Positions 1 through 11,085 of a stretch of 64,000 nucleotides of DNA are shown piece by piece. The notes below the pieces were generated by a model. That model searched no databases and was not told the origin of the DNA. It saw only the letters and a program-made list of their open reading frames with translations. The position numbers were made by a program, and so were the translations under genes. This DNA is from Garcia nutans (taxonomy: Eukaryota > Streptophyta > Magnoliopsida > Malpighiales > Euphorbiaceae): NCBI GenBank assembly GCA_947685225.1, contig CANTUV010000002.1, positions 2,728,001 to 2,792,000 of the forward strand. The letters run 5' to 3'. Within the stretch, counting starts at the first letter, position 1. Every line of letters starts with the position of its first letter.

Positions 1-2444
1 GCAGGGATTTTCATGGCTCCCATAATATGAATGGGCAAAGAGTTTAAGACATATTTTATTAGAAGAAGGCGACCTCCATGAGATAAGAAACGCCTTGTCC
101 AACCCATAAGCTTGGCTTCAAAATTCTTGATAAGATCACTGCAATAAGAGGTTCGATTTATACCTTGGTAAATCGGAGCTCCTAAATAAGTGAAAGGAAG
201 GCGCTTTCGCTTAATACCCAAGGAAGATTCCAAGCGAGAGATCACAACCTTAGAGACCCGTTTAGAAACAAATAAAGAACATTTTTCTAGATTAATTTTC
301 TGCCCAGAAATAACTTGATAGCGTTTGAGAAAATCATTATAGGTCTTGATACTAGCTTGATCTCCCCGGATAAAGATAAGCAGATCATCTGCGAAAGCCA
401 AATGAGTAACTGGAGGGCAATATCGAGCAAGCTTGTAAGGTTGAATACGGCCAGCAGCAATTAAGTGAGATAAACCTCTGGAGAAACATTCCGATGCCAG
501 AATAAAGAGAAATGGAGATAGAGGATCACCTTGCTTTACTCCCCTACTGGGCTTGAAAAAACCGTAGCTATGACCATTAACGCAAACAGAGAGTCTGGTG
601 GAAGAAAGATGTTGCATTATCAATCGCACAATGAAAGGAGAAAAACCAAAGCGTAGTAAAACGGCTTCAAGGAAAGGCCAGGAAACTCGGTCAAAAGCCT
701 TCGTCATATCCAATTTAATAGCAATATTATTTCCCCTGGCTTTTTTGTCAATCTCATGAATCATTTCATTGGCGAGAAGAATTTGGGAATGGATCGATCT
801 GCCTTTCATAAATCCTGCCTGCTCAGGAGAAATAAGCTCACACAAAAATAAAGAGAGTCTGTCAGCCAAAATGCGAGTACAAACCTTGCTGGTAAAATTT
901 GAAAGGCAAATGGGCCTGAATTGATTAAAACTGGATGGATTGTCTACTTTAGGAATTAAAATGATTTGAGAGCAGTTGAAAGACTGAGGAATAGGAAGAC
1001 CCAAAAAGAATTCCTTGACTGCGCTACACACATCCCATTTGATAATATCCCAGCAATCTCTGTAGAATTTTCCATCAAAACCGTCTGGTCCGGGAGCACT
1101 GCTAGGATCAAGATTCCAGACTGCCTGCTTAATTTCAGAGTCAGATGGAACAGCACTCATAAGGGAATTTTGCTCATTTGTCACAATGGAAGGAAGAAAA
1201 TTTAGCAAGAAAGTGAAGTCTGAATCAGAAGATTGATCCGCCTGAAAAAGAGCCGAATAAAATTTGACAGCTTCCTCACCAATATCTTGTTGAGAAGAAA
1301 GCCAATTCCCAGAAGAGTCTTTAATGGAATTTATACGCTGCACCTTCCGAATTGTCTTCACATAAGTGTGATAAAATTTAGTATTTGCATCTCCATCATT
1401 AAGCCATTTCAAATGAGCCTTCTGTTTCCAAAAGGACTCTTCAAGACGAAGCTTGGAAATTAATTGAGCCTGTTTTTCATTCCAAGTTGAGAGATTTATC
1501 TCAGAAGGGTTTTGAACATAATTAAGCTCTGCCACCTCAGCTTCAGATTCAGCAGCTTTAACTAGAGAGAAGATGTTTCCGAAGACTTCTTTATTCCAAA
1601 GACATATAGCAGCTTTCAACTCTTTTAGCTTTATAAGCAAACTTTTCATTCCACCACCATGAAAAGTTTTTGTCCAAGTGTTTTGAACTAATGGCTTGAA
1701 AGAGCTGTGAGATAACCACATATGCTGGAATTTAAAAGATTTAGCAATTTGACTCGATCTCTGATTACATTCAAGAAATAATGGGGAGTGGTCAGAAGAT
1801 GTCTTCCCTAAATGTTTAACCAAAATCTCATCAAAAACATCCAAAAAAGCGGTGTTAGCCAAAAAACGGTCAAGGCGTTCCCACACCCGACCAGAAGATC
1901 GGTTGCCTGTCCAAGTATAAGTATTGCCAATATGAGGAAGATCAATCAGGCCACATCGATCAGAACAATCAGAGAAATCTTGAATACTTAACAGACATGG
2001 AGAAACAGAACCCTTATATTCCGACGGACATTTGACAATATTGAAGTCCCCTCCTATCAGCCATGGATCAGAAGTATTATCAGCTAATTGATCACAAAAG
2101 TTCCAAAGCACCTTTCGAGCAGCTCGAGAATGAGCCCCATAAACCGCAGCCAAGATAAAATGAAAGTTTAAAGATAAAGCATTAATCGAAGCCTTAACAA
2201 TTTGACCTTTATCCACAAAATCGGATAAACAGAACCTACTGTCCTTCCACATGAGCCAAATCTTATTATTAGAGTTGCCATAAAAATGAGAGAAATTCAA
2301 ACGAGTAGCAAAAGATGATATCTTGTTATGACCACAAATAGGTTCAATCACAATCAGTAAACCAATTTTCAATTCAAAACATAATTTAAGGAGACGGGGA
2401 AAAGAGGAATTTATACCTCTAGTGTTCCAACATAAGATATTCAT
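1..2444 (-). CDS. LINE ORF2: APE endonuclease and reverse transcriptase (partial)
   Basis: Target-primed reverse transcription enzyme of the LINE. The frame is open from the ATG at 2444-2442 to the window edge, about 814 codons with no stop. The N-terminus begins MNILCWNTRG, the usual start of plant LINE APE endonucleases. GDFN and SSDHSPLF follow, as expected for the nuclease active site. The RT region shows AGFMKGRSI, KAFDRVSW, GVKQGDPLSPFLF and the catalytic FADD (near 390-400). The start codon overlaps the ORF1 stop, which suggests termination-reinitiation. The C-terminus, possibly with an RNase H or zf-RVT domain, lies outside. An uninterrupted ORF this long implies a fairly recent copy. 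Domain calls rest on motifs read by eye. Confidence 0.9.
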   Translation of the reverse strand, partial: MNILCWNTRGINSSFPRLLKLCFELKIGLLIVIEPICGHNKISSFATRLNFSHFYGNSNNKIWLMWKDSRFCLSDFVDKGQIVKASINALSLNFHFILAAVYGAHSRAARKVLWNFCDQLADNTSDPWLIGGDFNIVKCPSEYKGSVSPCLLSIQDFSDCSDRCGLIDLPHIGNTYTWTGNRSSGRVWERLDRFLANTAFLDVFDEILVKHLGKTSSDHSPLFLECNQRSSQIAKSFKFQHMWLSHSSFKPLVQNTWTKTFHGGGMKSLLIKLKELKAAICLWNKEVFGNIFSLVKAAESEAEVAELNYVQNPSEINLSTWNEKQAQLISKLRLEESFWKQKAHLKWLNDGDANTKFYHTYVKTIRKVQRINSIKDSSGNWLSSQQDIGEEAVKFYSALFQADQSSDSDFTFLLNFLPSIVTNEQNSLMSAVPSDSEIKQAVWNLDPSSAPGPDGFDGKFYRDCWDIIKWDVCSAVKEFFLGLPIPQSFNCSQIILIPKVDNPSSFNQFRPICLSNFTSKVCTRILADRLSLFLCELISPEQAGFMKGRSIHSQILLANEMIHEIDKKARGNNIAIKLDMTKAFDRVSWPFLEAVLLRFGFSPFIVRLIMQHLSSTRLSVCVNGHSYGFFKPSRGVKQGDPLSPFLFILASECFSRGLSHLIAAGRIQPYKLARYCPPVTHLAFADDLLIFIRGDQASIKTYNDFLKRYQVISGQKINLEKCSLFVSKRVSKVVISRLESSLGIKRKRLPFTYLGAPIYQGINRTSYCSDLIKNFEAKLMGWTRRFLSHGGRLLLIKYVLNSLPIHIMGAMKIP

Positions 2445-3900
2445 AAAAAGGTTGAAGGTTCAGCAGCTAAAGGTTTAGAGGAGCCACGAGTAGACATAAT
2501 GCCAGTTGAAGCTTGCTCTTTCTTGCGCCCTCTCTTTTTCTTAGTAACTGGAACAAAATCTTCATCCCCTGTAGCAGCTAGTAACTTGCGTTCAATTGAC
2601 AAACTTGAAAGGCGCAACTGATCCACAGAGATAGAATCTTCAATCTGTTCATCGCCTTCTGAGATGTGGCCAATGGAGTTTAATTCTTCAGGGGATCCAG
2701 GTCTATCAATATCAGAGTGGCTGCCAAGATCTGCTAATTTCGAGTCTCGAGGAACCATTAGATCCACAGTTAAAGAAATACCCACTGGAGATTTATCAAC
2801 CACAGGGAAGGATTCAGTTGTAGCTTCTGGATTAGTAGCAACTGCATGAGAAATGGGACATTGATCCTTAATGGTTGGCAAAGAGGAAATGTTGTGGACA
2901 ACATTCGCCACTGTTTCTGGGTTAGAATTTGTAACATTTAAAGATTTGTCTAATGCTGATTCAGGAATGGTAGAGCTTTTATTCTGTTTAACCACCCATT
3001 CCTTCTTATGAATTAGATTTGGCCCATTTGATTTCTATTGTTCCAGTTGATGCTCTGTTTCTTTGCCTGCGAGAACAGAGCCGCAAGAAGCTTCATTATG
3101 ACCTAATCTTTCGCAATGGGAACAAAATGAAGGTGGATTTTCGTAGAAAACCGATTGGGAAAAGCCTCTAGATCCATTGTTAATCCAAATCCTGGAGGGT
3201 AAGTCTTTCGAAACATCCATTTCAATGCAGACCCTTGCAGACGAAGGGCGCACTAGAGAGGCAGTGGCACTGTCTACTTTTAGTGGAGAACCGATCACTG
3301 ATGCAATGTTAAATAATGCCTCCTTCTGGAAAAGATGCGCAGGAAGTCCCTCCATGGAAACCCATACAGGGACAAGGGGGCTGTCAACGTTTGATCTGAA
3401 GAAGGGAGTCCATTTGGAAACAACCATGGCGAAACCATAAAAATACCATGTATTCCTTAACCAGCAGCGAAGGAAATCGATTTCCAAATCAAAAGAAATT
3501 AGTATATGAGAAGCATCAATGAGACCCAGACGAAAAGAACCTTTAAACCCAACTGCTTCTAGGGATTTTCTTAAAGAAATCATAGCTGGCCGACCGGAAT
3601 TAAAAGTTCCAATTAAGGCAAACTTGAAGGGTTCTGAAAGCTTAACAATATCCTCATCTGAAAAAGATATAGATGGCATACCTTTGAATTTCCCAATTTC
3701 TGGTTTAGAAAGAGAACGATGCTGAAGAGAAGAGGCAAAAGATCTGGAATCATCCAAAGAGGAGTGGCTCACAGATGAACCTGATACAGCAGCAGCATAT
3801 GATAGGATGGCTGGCTCAGGAGGAGCCGCCTCCGGTGAGGAAGAGACAGTAGCCGTGTCGCGAGGGAGAGAGTGCTGAGTTTTAGGGTTAGAGAGCTTTT
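1..3900 (-). mobile_element. L1-type LINE retrotransposon, 3' end outside the window
   Basis: A non-LTR retrotransposon reads leftward from about 3900 to beyond position 1. It has the plant L1 layout: an ORF1 with an N-terminal nucleic-acid-binding domain and a CCHC knuckle, then an ORF2 with an APE-type endonuclease followed by reverse transcriptase. The two ORFs overlap by ATGA at 2444-2441. The left edge of the window cuts the element inside the RT, so its 3' UTR, poly-A tail and target duplication are not visible. The 5' boundary near 3900 is where coding-like sequence meets a TA-rich LTR remnant. No ATG is seen before that junction, so a 5' truncation is likely. Confidence 0.9.
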
Positions 3901-3901
3901 T
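2441..3901 (-). pseudogene. LINE ORF1 (Gag-like) with one internal amber stop
   Basis: RNA-binding ORF1 protein of the LINE. The frame is open from about 3901 to a TAG at 3037-3035 and resumes in the same frame to the TGA at 2443-2441. The N-terminal half contains a DUF4283-like region (FRLGLIDASHILISFDLE, WVSMEGLPAHLF). It is followed by a knuckle CSHCERLGHNEAS-C (CX2CX4HX4C) just before the stop. After the stop the frame continues with NGPNLIHKKEW and a low-complexity tail ending in a basic KKKRGRKK stretch. No ATG opens the frame; only GTG codons occur, which fits a 5'-truncated copy. The single stop is either the first inactivating lesion or a readthrough site. Confidence 0.8.
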
Positions 3902-3962
3902 ATATATGTATTGTATGTATACGAGGTGTATATACTATATATATAGGGTGTAAGGGTATTAC
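3901..3962 (+). repeat. LTR 3'-end remnant next to the LINE
   Basis: A TA-rich stretch ends in GGGTGTAAGGGTATTACA. It resembles the terminus of the solo LTR at 9095-10145, which also ends in a TA run followed by GGTATAAGGGTGTTACA. I read it as the last 60 or so bases of an LTR of that family, cut by the LINE. The rest of the LTR is absent. Confidence 0.45.
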
Positions 3963-4554
3963 ATATACTTTGCATTCGTCTTATGTGATGCAAATTCCTA
4001 GTATAAGGACTAGAGACCCACTTGCCTTTATACTTGGAAGCGACTCTTTGAAAAACCAAATCAGATTCTTACCAAGTATGTGACCCAAATCCAACCTATG
4101 GAAGAGAACCTTAGAATTAACCTTTTACAAAGTAGTTAACTTAGACAAGAGATGAAATCTCTTCCAAGAACAAAAGTTCTTAACTTTTATTAATCCATAA
4201 ATTCTTAACTAAATACAATATGAAATAAGAGGTATTAATAGCATATACTAATTAACCCTAAGCCTAGTTACAAAAGGATAAAATAAATCTTAAAAAACTA
4301 ATTAAAATCCTAACAAAATAAGAAATAGAATTAAAAAAAAATTAGTGCAGAAACTTTGAAAAATATTTTTTTATCTGATAAGTTTCAAATTCTTAAGCTT
4401 ATAGCTCTGGAAGTGTAGATGAATTTAGGCTTTGAATAACTCAGTTTGAGCTTCGGAAGCTCAAGTTATGGCCATTTGAAGTAAACTAGTTCAAACTAAA
4501 TTTCTTCTCTAATCTGGTTCCAAATTTATTTTATATGTCTAAATTTAAACAACT

Positions 4555-6723
4555 TATAGACTCTTAATTTTGGCCCTAAGCTAGTCAATCCAAATTAAGA
4601 AAGGTCAAGCTAAATTTGGTCAGATTTTAATAGCTTAAACCTAGTTTATAGCTTCAATTTAAATCGGTCCAATTTTAAAAGACCTAAAATAAGATGTTCA
4701 AATTTTCTAATAAAAATCCAAGCCCTAGCCCAATATGATTTTGTTTTTTTGCAAATTATGAATTTGCCCTTGCCACAATCCATAGGCCTAGCTGCGGTGA
4801 ATTGGTGCGCCCAATTCACTGAAGGGGCCTGATACGGTGAATTGGGATTAGCTGCGGAGAATTGGAGGCCCTAATTTGCCGTAGCCTTTGGCCATGGCCT
4901 GGTAGCAGCAAATTGGCATGCCCAATTCGCCGCAAGCCCAAATTGGCAGCCAACTCGCCACAGCTCGCCAACGGGTCTTGAGTTTCAATGTTTTTTTTGG
5001 GCCTGTTTACATCCAGATTCAATTCAAATTAGCTTCCAATTTTAATTATAATCTAATTAGCTTTAGGAGTCTCAAAAGATTTAACATAACAGGTTTTATA
5101 TACATGCAGGATTTAAGAGCACAGAGAGGCAACTGAAACCATCAAGCAGGAGGCAACAATTAATTAGAAACCCTAGCAGCATTGAGTGATCAATAGCTTG
5201 GGGGCAACCATTACCATTAGTAAAAGCAAAATACGTAGAACCATAAACCAGAAGGCAATAGTATACTATCTTCACTTTGTTCAACCGAGATTCAACAAAA
5301 CTAGTGCAAACATAAAGCTTGAATCAATGTGAAATATCGATGGAACCAATAAACGGAGGTTTGAAAATTCCTTATCTAATTTGTTTTAAAATTCACAGTA
5401 GCTCATCCATTATCATTGGGTTGTTTTGTTTCTTTTTTCTTTCATTTTGTTTTATAAACTATCCAGCAAACTATTTGAGAACTCATGTCCATAAAACTTA
5501 TTTTGATTGTCTAGTAAACTACTTTATCCATGGTAGTTTATTTAACCTATTTTCAATATCACAGTAGCCATAGCAATTGATATCATGCAATGTTAATTTG
5601 AATTAAACATATTCCAGTGATCTAAAATTTATAAACGTATACATAGTAGCTTGGTTTTCTCAACAGTAGCATTATTTTAGTAACCAAAACCCTAATTTTC
5701 ATTTATAAACCAATAAAACCAATTTTCAAACCCTAAAACCAATAAAACTAGTTTTCAAACCTTGAAACCCAAAAATCCTAATAAACTTGATTTAGAAATC
5801 CTAAACCAACTTATTTTGATTTAAAACCCTAGTTTAGGAAAACCCTAATTTCTATAAATATAAAACCCTATTTTACATAGAAATCCTAATTTTTCAACAA
5901 AACTTATTTTGAAAATCATTTACCTTTTGGAGGCATTGCCCCTCGACCCTCGCCCGCTAACTGGCTGCCGTAAGCACGACCCTCATCGTTACGCCCTATA
6001 TTTCATTAATGGGTTAATATTATTTGTGGGATGTATTCTTTGTTATTTATCTTATTTTGTTTTTAATTAAGTCCTAATTTTATTACTCTTTCTTCGATGA
6101 TTATTTATGTGTTTATGAGTTTATGTTTATTTTGTTTGGACTTCAAGGATGTAAAAGGCATGTTTTCACTTTGTGGGTGCCTTAGTTTTTATTATGTAAT
6201 TTAATTTATCTTTTAAATACTTTAGATTGATTTTAGGGACATGTTTCCACCTTTGGTGGGTGTCCCATTTTATTTACTTTGCTTTCTTTTTATGGATATT
6301 TGGACATTTGTAAGGGTATGTTTCCATCGATCGATAGATGCCCATTTATTTATTTATTTATTTTTGATACAATGAATATTTATTTATTTTAATTTGCATG
6401 TAGTATGGATAATATTATAATAATTAAGAATTTAATAATATTTAGACTTGAAATGGAGGTCGATTTTAATGAACCAGGTGTTATGGGGGCTGCTGGGTCA
6501 TTTCTCAGCTTTCCCATGAGTACCCAACTTTTCGAACCCAATAGAGGGTTGGAGATTCCTTAGGAATTGAGTCATCCACCCCTTTCTATTTTTTCGGCCC
6601 ATCCGGGTGGCAACTTCATTTTATTTGGATTTAGGCCCTTATTCTTTAAGGCCCTGAGCCTAGCAGTGCCGAAGTAGCAAGAACCATTCCAAATGGGAGT
6701 GGGGGCAAAAATTCCAGCTCACA
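4555..6723 (+). mobile_element. Solo LTR, TGTAGACCC family, inside the H 3' LTR
   Basis: The sequence starts TATAGACTCTTAATTTTGG and ends in GCTCACA. This matches the LTR ends of element F (TGTAGACCCTTAATTTT and CCCACTCACA); the first G is mutated to A. The last 280 bases, with GTGCCGAAGT and GGGAGTGGGGGC, align closely with 50900-51179. Flanks are CAACT (4550-4554) and TAACT (6724-6728), a duplication with one mismatch, and the other H LTR shows the uninterrupted site. No internal sequence remains, so this is a recombination product. The region 5690-5900 is rich in AAACCCTAA telobox-like words, as in F. Confidence 0.82.
4788..5103 (+). promoter_or_regulatory. GC-rich dyad island (4788-4975) and TATA box of the 4555 solo LTR
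   Basis: A GC-rich island in AT-rich U3 contains inverted repeats such as GTGAATTGG (4797-4805) facing CCAATTCAC (4811-4819). Several further GAATTGG/CCAATTCGCC words follow. A candidate TATA box, TTTATATAC, lies at 5096-5103, about 120 bp downstream. The layout repeats in the other LTRs of the window, although the words differ. Confidence 0.5.
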
Positions 6724-8689
6724 TAACTATTTGAAGGCCCAAACGAACTCAAATTTTTTTACAAACAAGATTATTCTAAAAAGCTTGAGATATCTTGTAA
6801 AAACTTTATGAACAATATTTTCTCATTCTGGATCTCTAAGATCTTCAAATTCTTAAGTAAAACTTCAAAGCTCAAATATGTTCGAATATGGAAATTCCAT
6901 AATATGCTTAATTAATGATCTTTCACCTCTAATGCTATTATGACCAACAATTTAGGCCCATATTCATATCATTCTCCCCTTCTTTTAAATGATTCATCCT
7001 TGAATTATGCATCAATATAGTATAGGAGAATGGAGCTTCTCTTGGTAAGGCCATCATTCCCTTAGTGGTGTGAACTCAAACTCGAACTCTGAAATATTGA
7101 AGAATGATAATCAATTTCAAACATGGTTATTGCCTTCCTTCCTCATAAATACCAAGGATGTGAAATACATGAAAATTGTGAATCCCTATTGAAACATTAA
7201 AATAATCATTGGGCAAAATAAAATCTATTATAGGAGTCGTTAGCAAAACAAGGTTATCTTTAGTGTCATGACTAACAAGAGAAATTTCTTTAACTATTTG
7301 TCCTTCAAATTGAATCAAAATTTTGGCTTCTTTCACCTCCACTTGTTACATATCTTGCTATTTCTCAACTTCATGCTTGTTATATTGACTCAAGTTCTCT
7401 TCTTCAGTTTCTTTCTCAACTTCTTGAATCACATCTTTTTCTTTTTTTAGGATCATCATCTTCTTCATCACACAAAGATAGCAAAAGCTCTTCCTTAGAA
7501 ATTTCCAATGGAAACAATTCTTTGTTTTGGTTTATGTCTTCAACCTACATTATCACTTCTTCAATCTCTTCATCAACCTTTTCCTTAATTTTCAACTCTA
7601 TCAAGGAAAGCTAGAATGATTTTTCCTCTACAAGTAGAGTTAAAACTTTTGCACAATATTCCTCAAAAGATTTCTCCTTTAGATGAACTTTGGAATATTA
7701 TAGGGCTTGCTCCATCTTTGTGAATAAGTAAGTGGATTATCATAATCATCATCTATTTGAATTCTTCTTAGAAATTGCCTAGCCTACTAAATAGGAGCAT
7801 TAGTTGACTGCTTTTCTCATCAGTGAATGCTCAATCTAATTCATTCTTTTAAACATTTTACCAAGCTTTTATTCTAGGGATTGTACCTCATCCAACATAT
7901 CCTGAAAAGGATCTACATCACCTTGGAAATTTTTAGGTTGGCCTCTCATCTTGGAGCAATAATTAAGATGCACGAAATAGGTTAGTAAAATATGAATTAA
8001 AAATAAATCCTCACTTCACTCCCTCACGTGTTTCACACAGGTATGATGTTCACTCAAGTTCACTCATGTTTGCACTCTATATATAGCTTTTCTCTAGATG
8101 AGTTCACATTATTGCCTCTTACCCCTTAAATCTCTTATCAAGATCTGTGTATAAATCAAAATTCCTATAACTATGTAATCATTAAGAGGCAGAAAAATCC
8201 TTTGAGATATGAGGTCTCATGACTTGATTAGATAAGGGTTCGACTGAGAAATGGGTGTCAATTGAATACAGTAAAGATCACATTGGGTGGTATAATAGGA
8301 AATTAGGAGGAATGGGTTTGGTACAGGAGAGATATATTTAGTCCGAACAAGATAGACTTGGGGGTAAAATTTGTAAAATCTGGCAGCAGGAGAGGATTGG
8401 TCCAACTAGGATTGAGTTTGGGAAAATTTTAAAATTTAGTAGTAGATTTCATGGTGAGTGGGACAACCAAATTTTGAGCAGGACAAGTATACAAGATATG
8501 GTGGTCGGGAAATGGCAAGTGAACTGGTTGCAAAAATTTTCTAGAGTTGGTAAGAATTTAGTAATTTCTTTGGTGGTTTTTATGGTTTGAAACAATACTT
8601 TGGTAGCCACCAACACAAAATAAACACAACTTTAAATAAAATCAAGATCAATAAAAATTTATTTTCTTCTTTTTTTAAAAAAACTAATT

Positions 8690-8783
8690 TTCTTTTCTTT
8701 CTTTTTTTATATTTTTCTTTTCTTTTCTTTTCTTTTTCTTTTTCTTTTTCCTTTTCCTTTCCTTTTTCTTTTTCTTTTATTAT
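8690..8783. repeat. (TTTTC)n-type pyrimidine microsatellite
   Basis: About 95 bases of almost pure T and C, with TTTTC and TTTTTC units drifting into CCTTTTCC. It lies in the internal region of H, about 130 bp from the primer site. The 99-codon frame across it is low complexity and is not a gene. Confidence 0.9.
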
Positions 8784-8912
8784 GATTTTCTTAGTAACTA
8801 TTAGAACAAGAACAAGCTCAACAAACTATAACAAGAACAAAGCTAAATCAAATAATAATTCAAAAGACACTAGTATAGATAGATAGATATGGGAATCTAA
8901 TTTTGAGCCTAA

Positions 8913-8924
8913 GCTCTGATACCA
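8913..8924 (-). other. Primer-binding site of element H (initiator-Met tRNA)
   Basis: On the minus strand this reads TGGTATCAGAGC, the standard plant complement of the initiator-Met tRNA 3' end. Three bases separate it from the LTR edge at 8928. It fixes the orientation of H. Confidence 0.85.
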
Positions 8925-8927
8925 AAC

Positions 8928-10863
8928 TGACACAAACCTCTAGTATAAGGACCAGAGACCCACTTGTCTTTACGCTTGGAAGCGCTCCTTAGAAAGCCAA
9001 ATCAGATTCTTGTCAAGCATGTAACCCAAATCTAACCTATGGAAGAGAAACCTTATAATTAATTTATCATAAAGTAGTTAATTTTGACAATAGCTGTAAT
9101 ATCCATAATTTTAATATGCATAAAAATAATTAATGTGAGGGAATTACTATGTTGGAAGAGTGATACATAATATAAACATAAGATATACATGATTGATACA
9201 CATATACATAAATACATATTTAGGTTAAAAGTAAAAAAAAAGTAAAAGTAGAAAAAAATATATGGTGGGGATTTAAAGAAAATAAAATATATAATATTTA
9301 TATAATAACTAATTAATTAATAATACATGTGCATATAGATGGGAATGGGAGATTAAAAATTAAAAACTCATCTTATTCCTACTTCTTCCTTCAATGGCCG
9401 AAATTTTCATGTGAATAAGGGGAGAAATTCTTTTCCACAAACACACCAATTTCACTAAAACCAAAGTAAATCAATTGAGTTTTGAAGACTAAGTAAGGAA
9501 TCAAGTAAGTTTTCTTCATTTTAAGCTTGTGTTCTATAGTTTTTAGATCATGTAATTATTTGTTTAGTAGAGAAGTTGATGTTAATTGAAAAAAAAGATA
9601 GTTATGAAGTTATAAGATATATATATGTTGACTTAGAGGTTAAATGGTTGAAGTGAGTTTAAAAAATGAAACTAGGGTTTATGAAAATATTGAAATTAGG
9701 GTTTTGATTGAATTTTGTTAAAATTAGTAAAATTAAGGGTTATCATGAGTAATTTGAATAAGAATATGTTTTTAATTGATCGCTATGTATATAAAAGTTG
9801 TACATTATTTAAATTTATTAAATATTTGGATATGAATTGGAGGAGTTATGGATTTTGTAAAAATGAAAATTTAGGAGTGTTTTTAATTTAGGTTTTGTTA
9901 TTTTGAATTTGGGATTTTATGAATTTATAGACTAAACTCTAGCAAAATTTTCTCAGATATTTTTATACAAATTAATCAAAGATATTTTATATTTGCTAAA
10001 TATATATTTATAATTTTTTTATTTAAACTTTTATTTTGGTATTAGATGGGAGATTCTATAGTTAGCTACTGTAGCACTCTTATATACTATATACTATATA
10101 TATATATATATTATATATATATATATATGGTATAAGGGTGTTACAATAGCAAACCTTGATTCAAGAAAGAATCAAGAACAAGAGATGAATTCTCTTCTAA
10201 GAATAAAAGTTCTTGACTTTTATTAATTCATAAAATTCTTAAATAAATACAATATAAAATAAGAGATGTTTATAGTCTCTAATAATTAACCTAAACCTAG
10301 ATCCAAAATGATAAGACAAATCTTAATAAATTAATTAAATCTTAACTAAATAAGGAAACAAAATTAAACTAAAATTCATATAAAAAATCTAAAACTATTT
10401 TTCTATCTGATAAGTTTTGAATATGGGCTTAGGCTTTTTATAAGAATTGTAGCTCTAGAAGTTTAGGTAAATTTGGACTTTTGAATCACTCAATTTGGAC
10501 TTCGAAAGCTCAAGTTATAGCTATTTGAATTAAACTGGTTCAGACTGAAATTCTGCTCCAATCTAGTTACAAATTTGTTTTGCATGTCTGAATTTCAAAC
10601 AACTGTTTGGAGACTTAAATGAACTCATAATTGTACAAACAAGACTATTCTAGAAATCTTTAGATGCCTTTTAAAAAAAATTCATGAATAATACTAAACT
10701 TCATGAACAATACTTTCTCATGGAACTCTAAGATTTTCAACTTCTTAAGTAAAGCTTCAAAGGTCAAATATGTCCAAATATGAAAATTACATAATATACC
10801 TAATTAATGATCTTTCACCTACAACACTACCATAATCAACATTTTAGTCTTATATACGCATCA
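8928..10863 (-). repeat. 5' LTR of element H, split by a solo LTR
   Basis: Right LTR of H. Its two pieces, 8928-9094 and 10151-10863, match the left LTR by eye (for example the GAAGCGCTCCTTAGAAAGCC region and the TAATTAATGATCTTTCACCT region). The LTR ends CGCATCA at 10863, followed by ATATG, the target duplication. Confidence 0.75.
9095..10145 (+). mobile_element. Solo LTR with ATAGC target duplication
   Basis: A 1051-bp LTR starts TGTAATATCC and ends GGGTGTTACA, an inverted terminal pair typical of plant Ty3 (often chromovirus) LTRs. ATAGC occurs at 9090-9094 and again at 10146-10150, a perfect 5-bp duplication. The other H LTR lacks the insertion. Near the 3' end is a TA-dinucleotide run (about 10081-10130). 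Solo LTR E at 46255 has the same terminal bases on the opposite strand, but the interiors look different. No GC-rich dyad island is seen in this LTR. Confidence 0.88.
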
Positions 10864-11085
10864 ATATGAAACATCTCTATATGTTTTTATTATGCCCTCA
10901 ACTCAACTATTTCTTTTCTTACTTCTTCTTCGTGTATTATAAGTGAAAAAACAACCCCATTATTCATTTGATTTCCAATAACTCAAAATCAGATTTTCCT
11001 TTTATATCTTATTGATATTTAACCCAAAAAAAATTTACTTCACAACTATAAGATTCTAAACACAATGCAATTCAAATACATATAA
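10864..11085. other. Spacer with no recognised content
   Basis: AT-rich sequence between element H and the CACTA-like end. No open frame or repeat was identified. Confidence 0.4.

Larger units (their letters stand above)
3986..6971 (-). repeat. 3' LTR of element H, split by a solo LTR
   Basis: Left LTR of H. Segments 3986-4554 and 6729-6971 align by eye with 8928-9094 plus 10151-10863 in the right LTR. Position 4555-6723 is a younger insertion. The LTR end (CATATCA at 6971) is followed by TTCTCCCCTTCTTTT, which on the minus strand is a polypurine tract. Confidence 0.75.
6972..8927 (-). other. Internal region of element H, no recognised domains
   Basis: Minus-strand reading frames are short and broken. 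One 71-codon frame (7342-7127) encodes ILIQFEGQIVKEISLVS and similar sequence. Another stretch near 7960-7800 reads MRGQPKNFQGDVDPFQDM before meeting stops; it could be a decayed gag-like N-terminus, but I cannot assign a family. The rest is CT-rich on the plus strand and contains a TTTTC microsatellite. No catalytic motif of protease, RT or integrase was found. Confidence 0.5.
3986..10863 (-). mobile_element. LTR element H, minus strand, without recognisable pol
   Basis: Two related LTRs bound a 1.96 kb internal region. The left copy reads TGATGCAAATTCCTAG and the right copy TGACACAAACCTCTAG; both end in CA. A primer site complementary to initiator-Met tRNA lies just inside the right LTR on the minus strand, and a polypurine tract lies just inside the left LTR, so transcription runs leftward. 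Flanks are TTATG (3981-3985) and ATATG (10864-10868), a target duplication with one mismatch. Each LTR holds a younger solo LTR. Without those insertions the LTRs are about 0.8-0.9 kb. I see no RT, integrase or protease motif, so this is a non-autonomous or internally deleted copy. Confidence 0.8.

Noticed and set aside
8587..8886. A 99-codon ORF rich in Phe and Ser
   Set aside because: It is the translation of the TTTTC microsatellite. It is low complexity and has no homology features.
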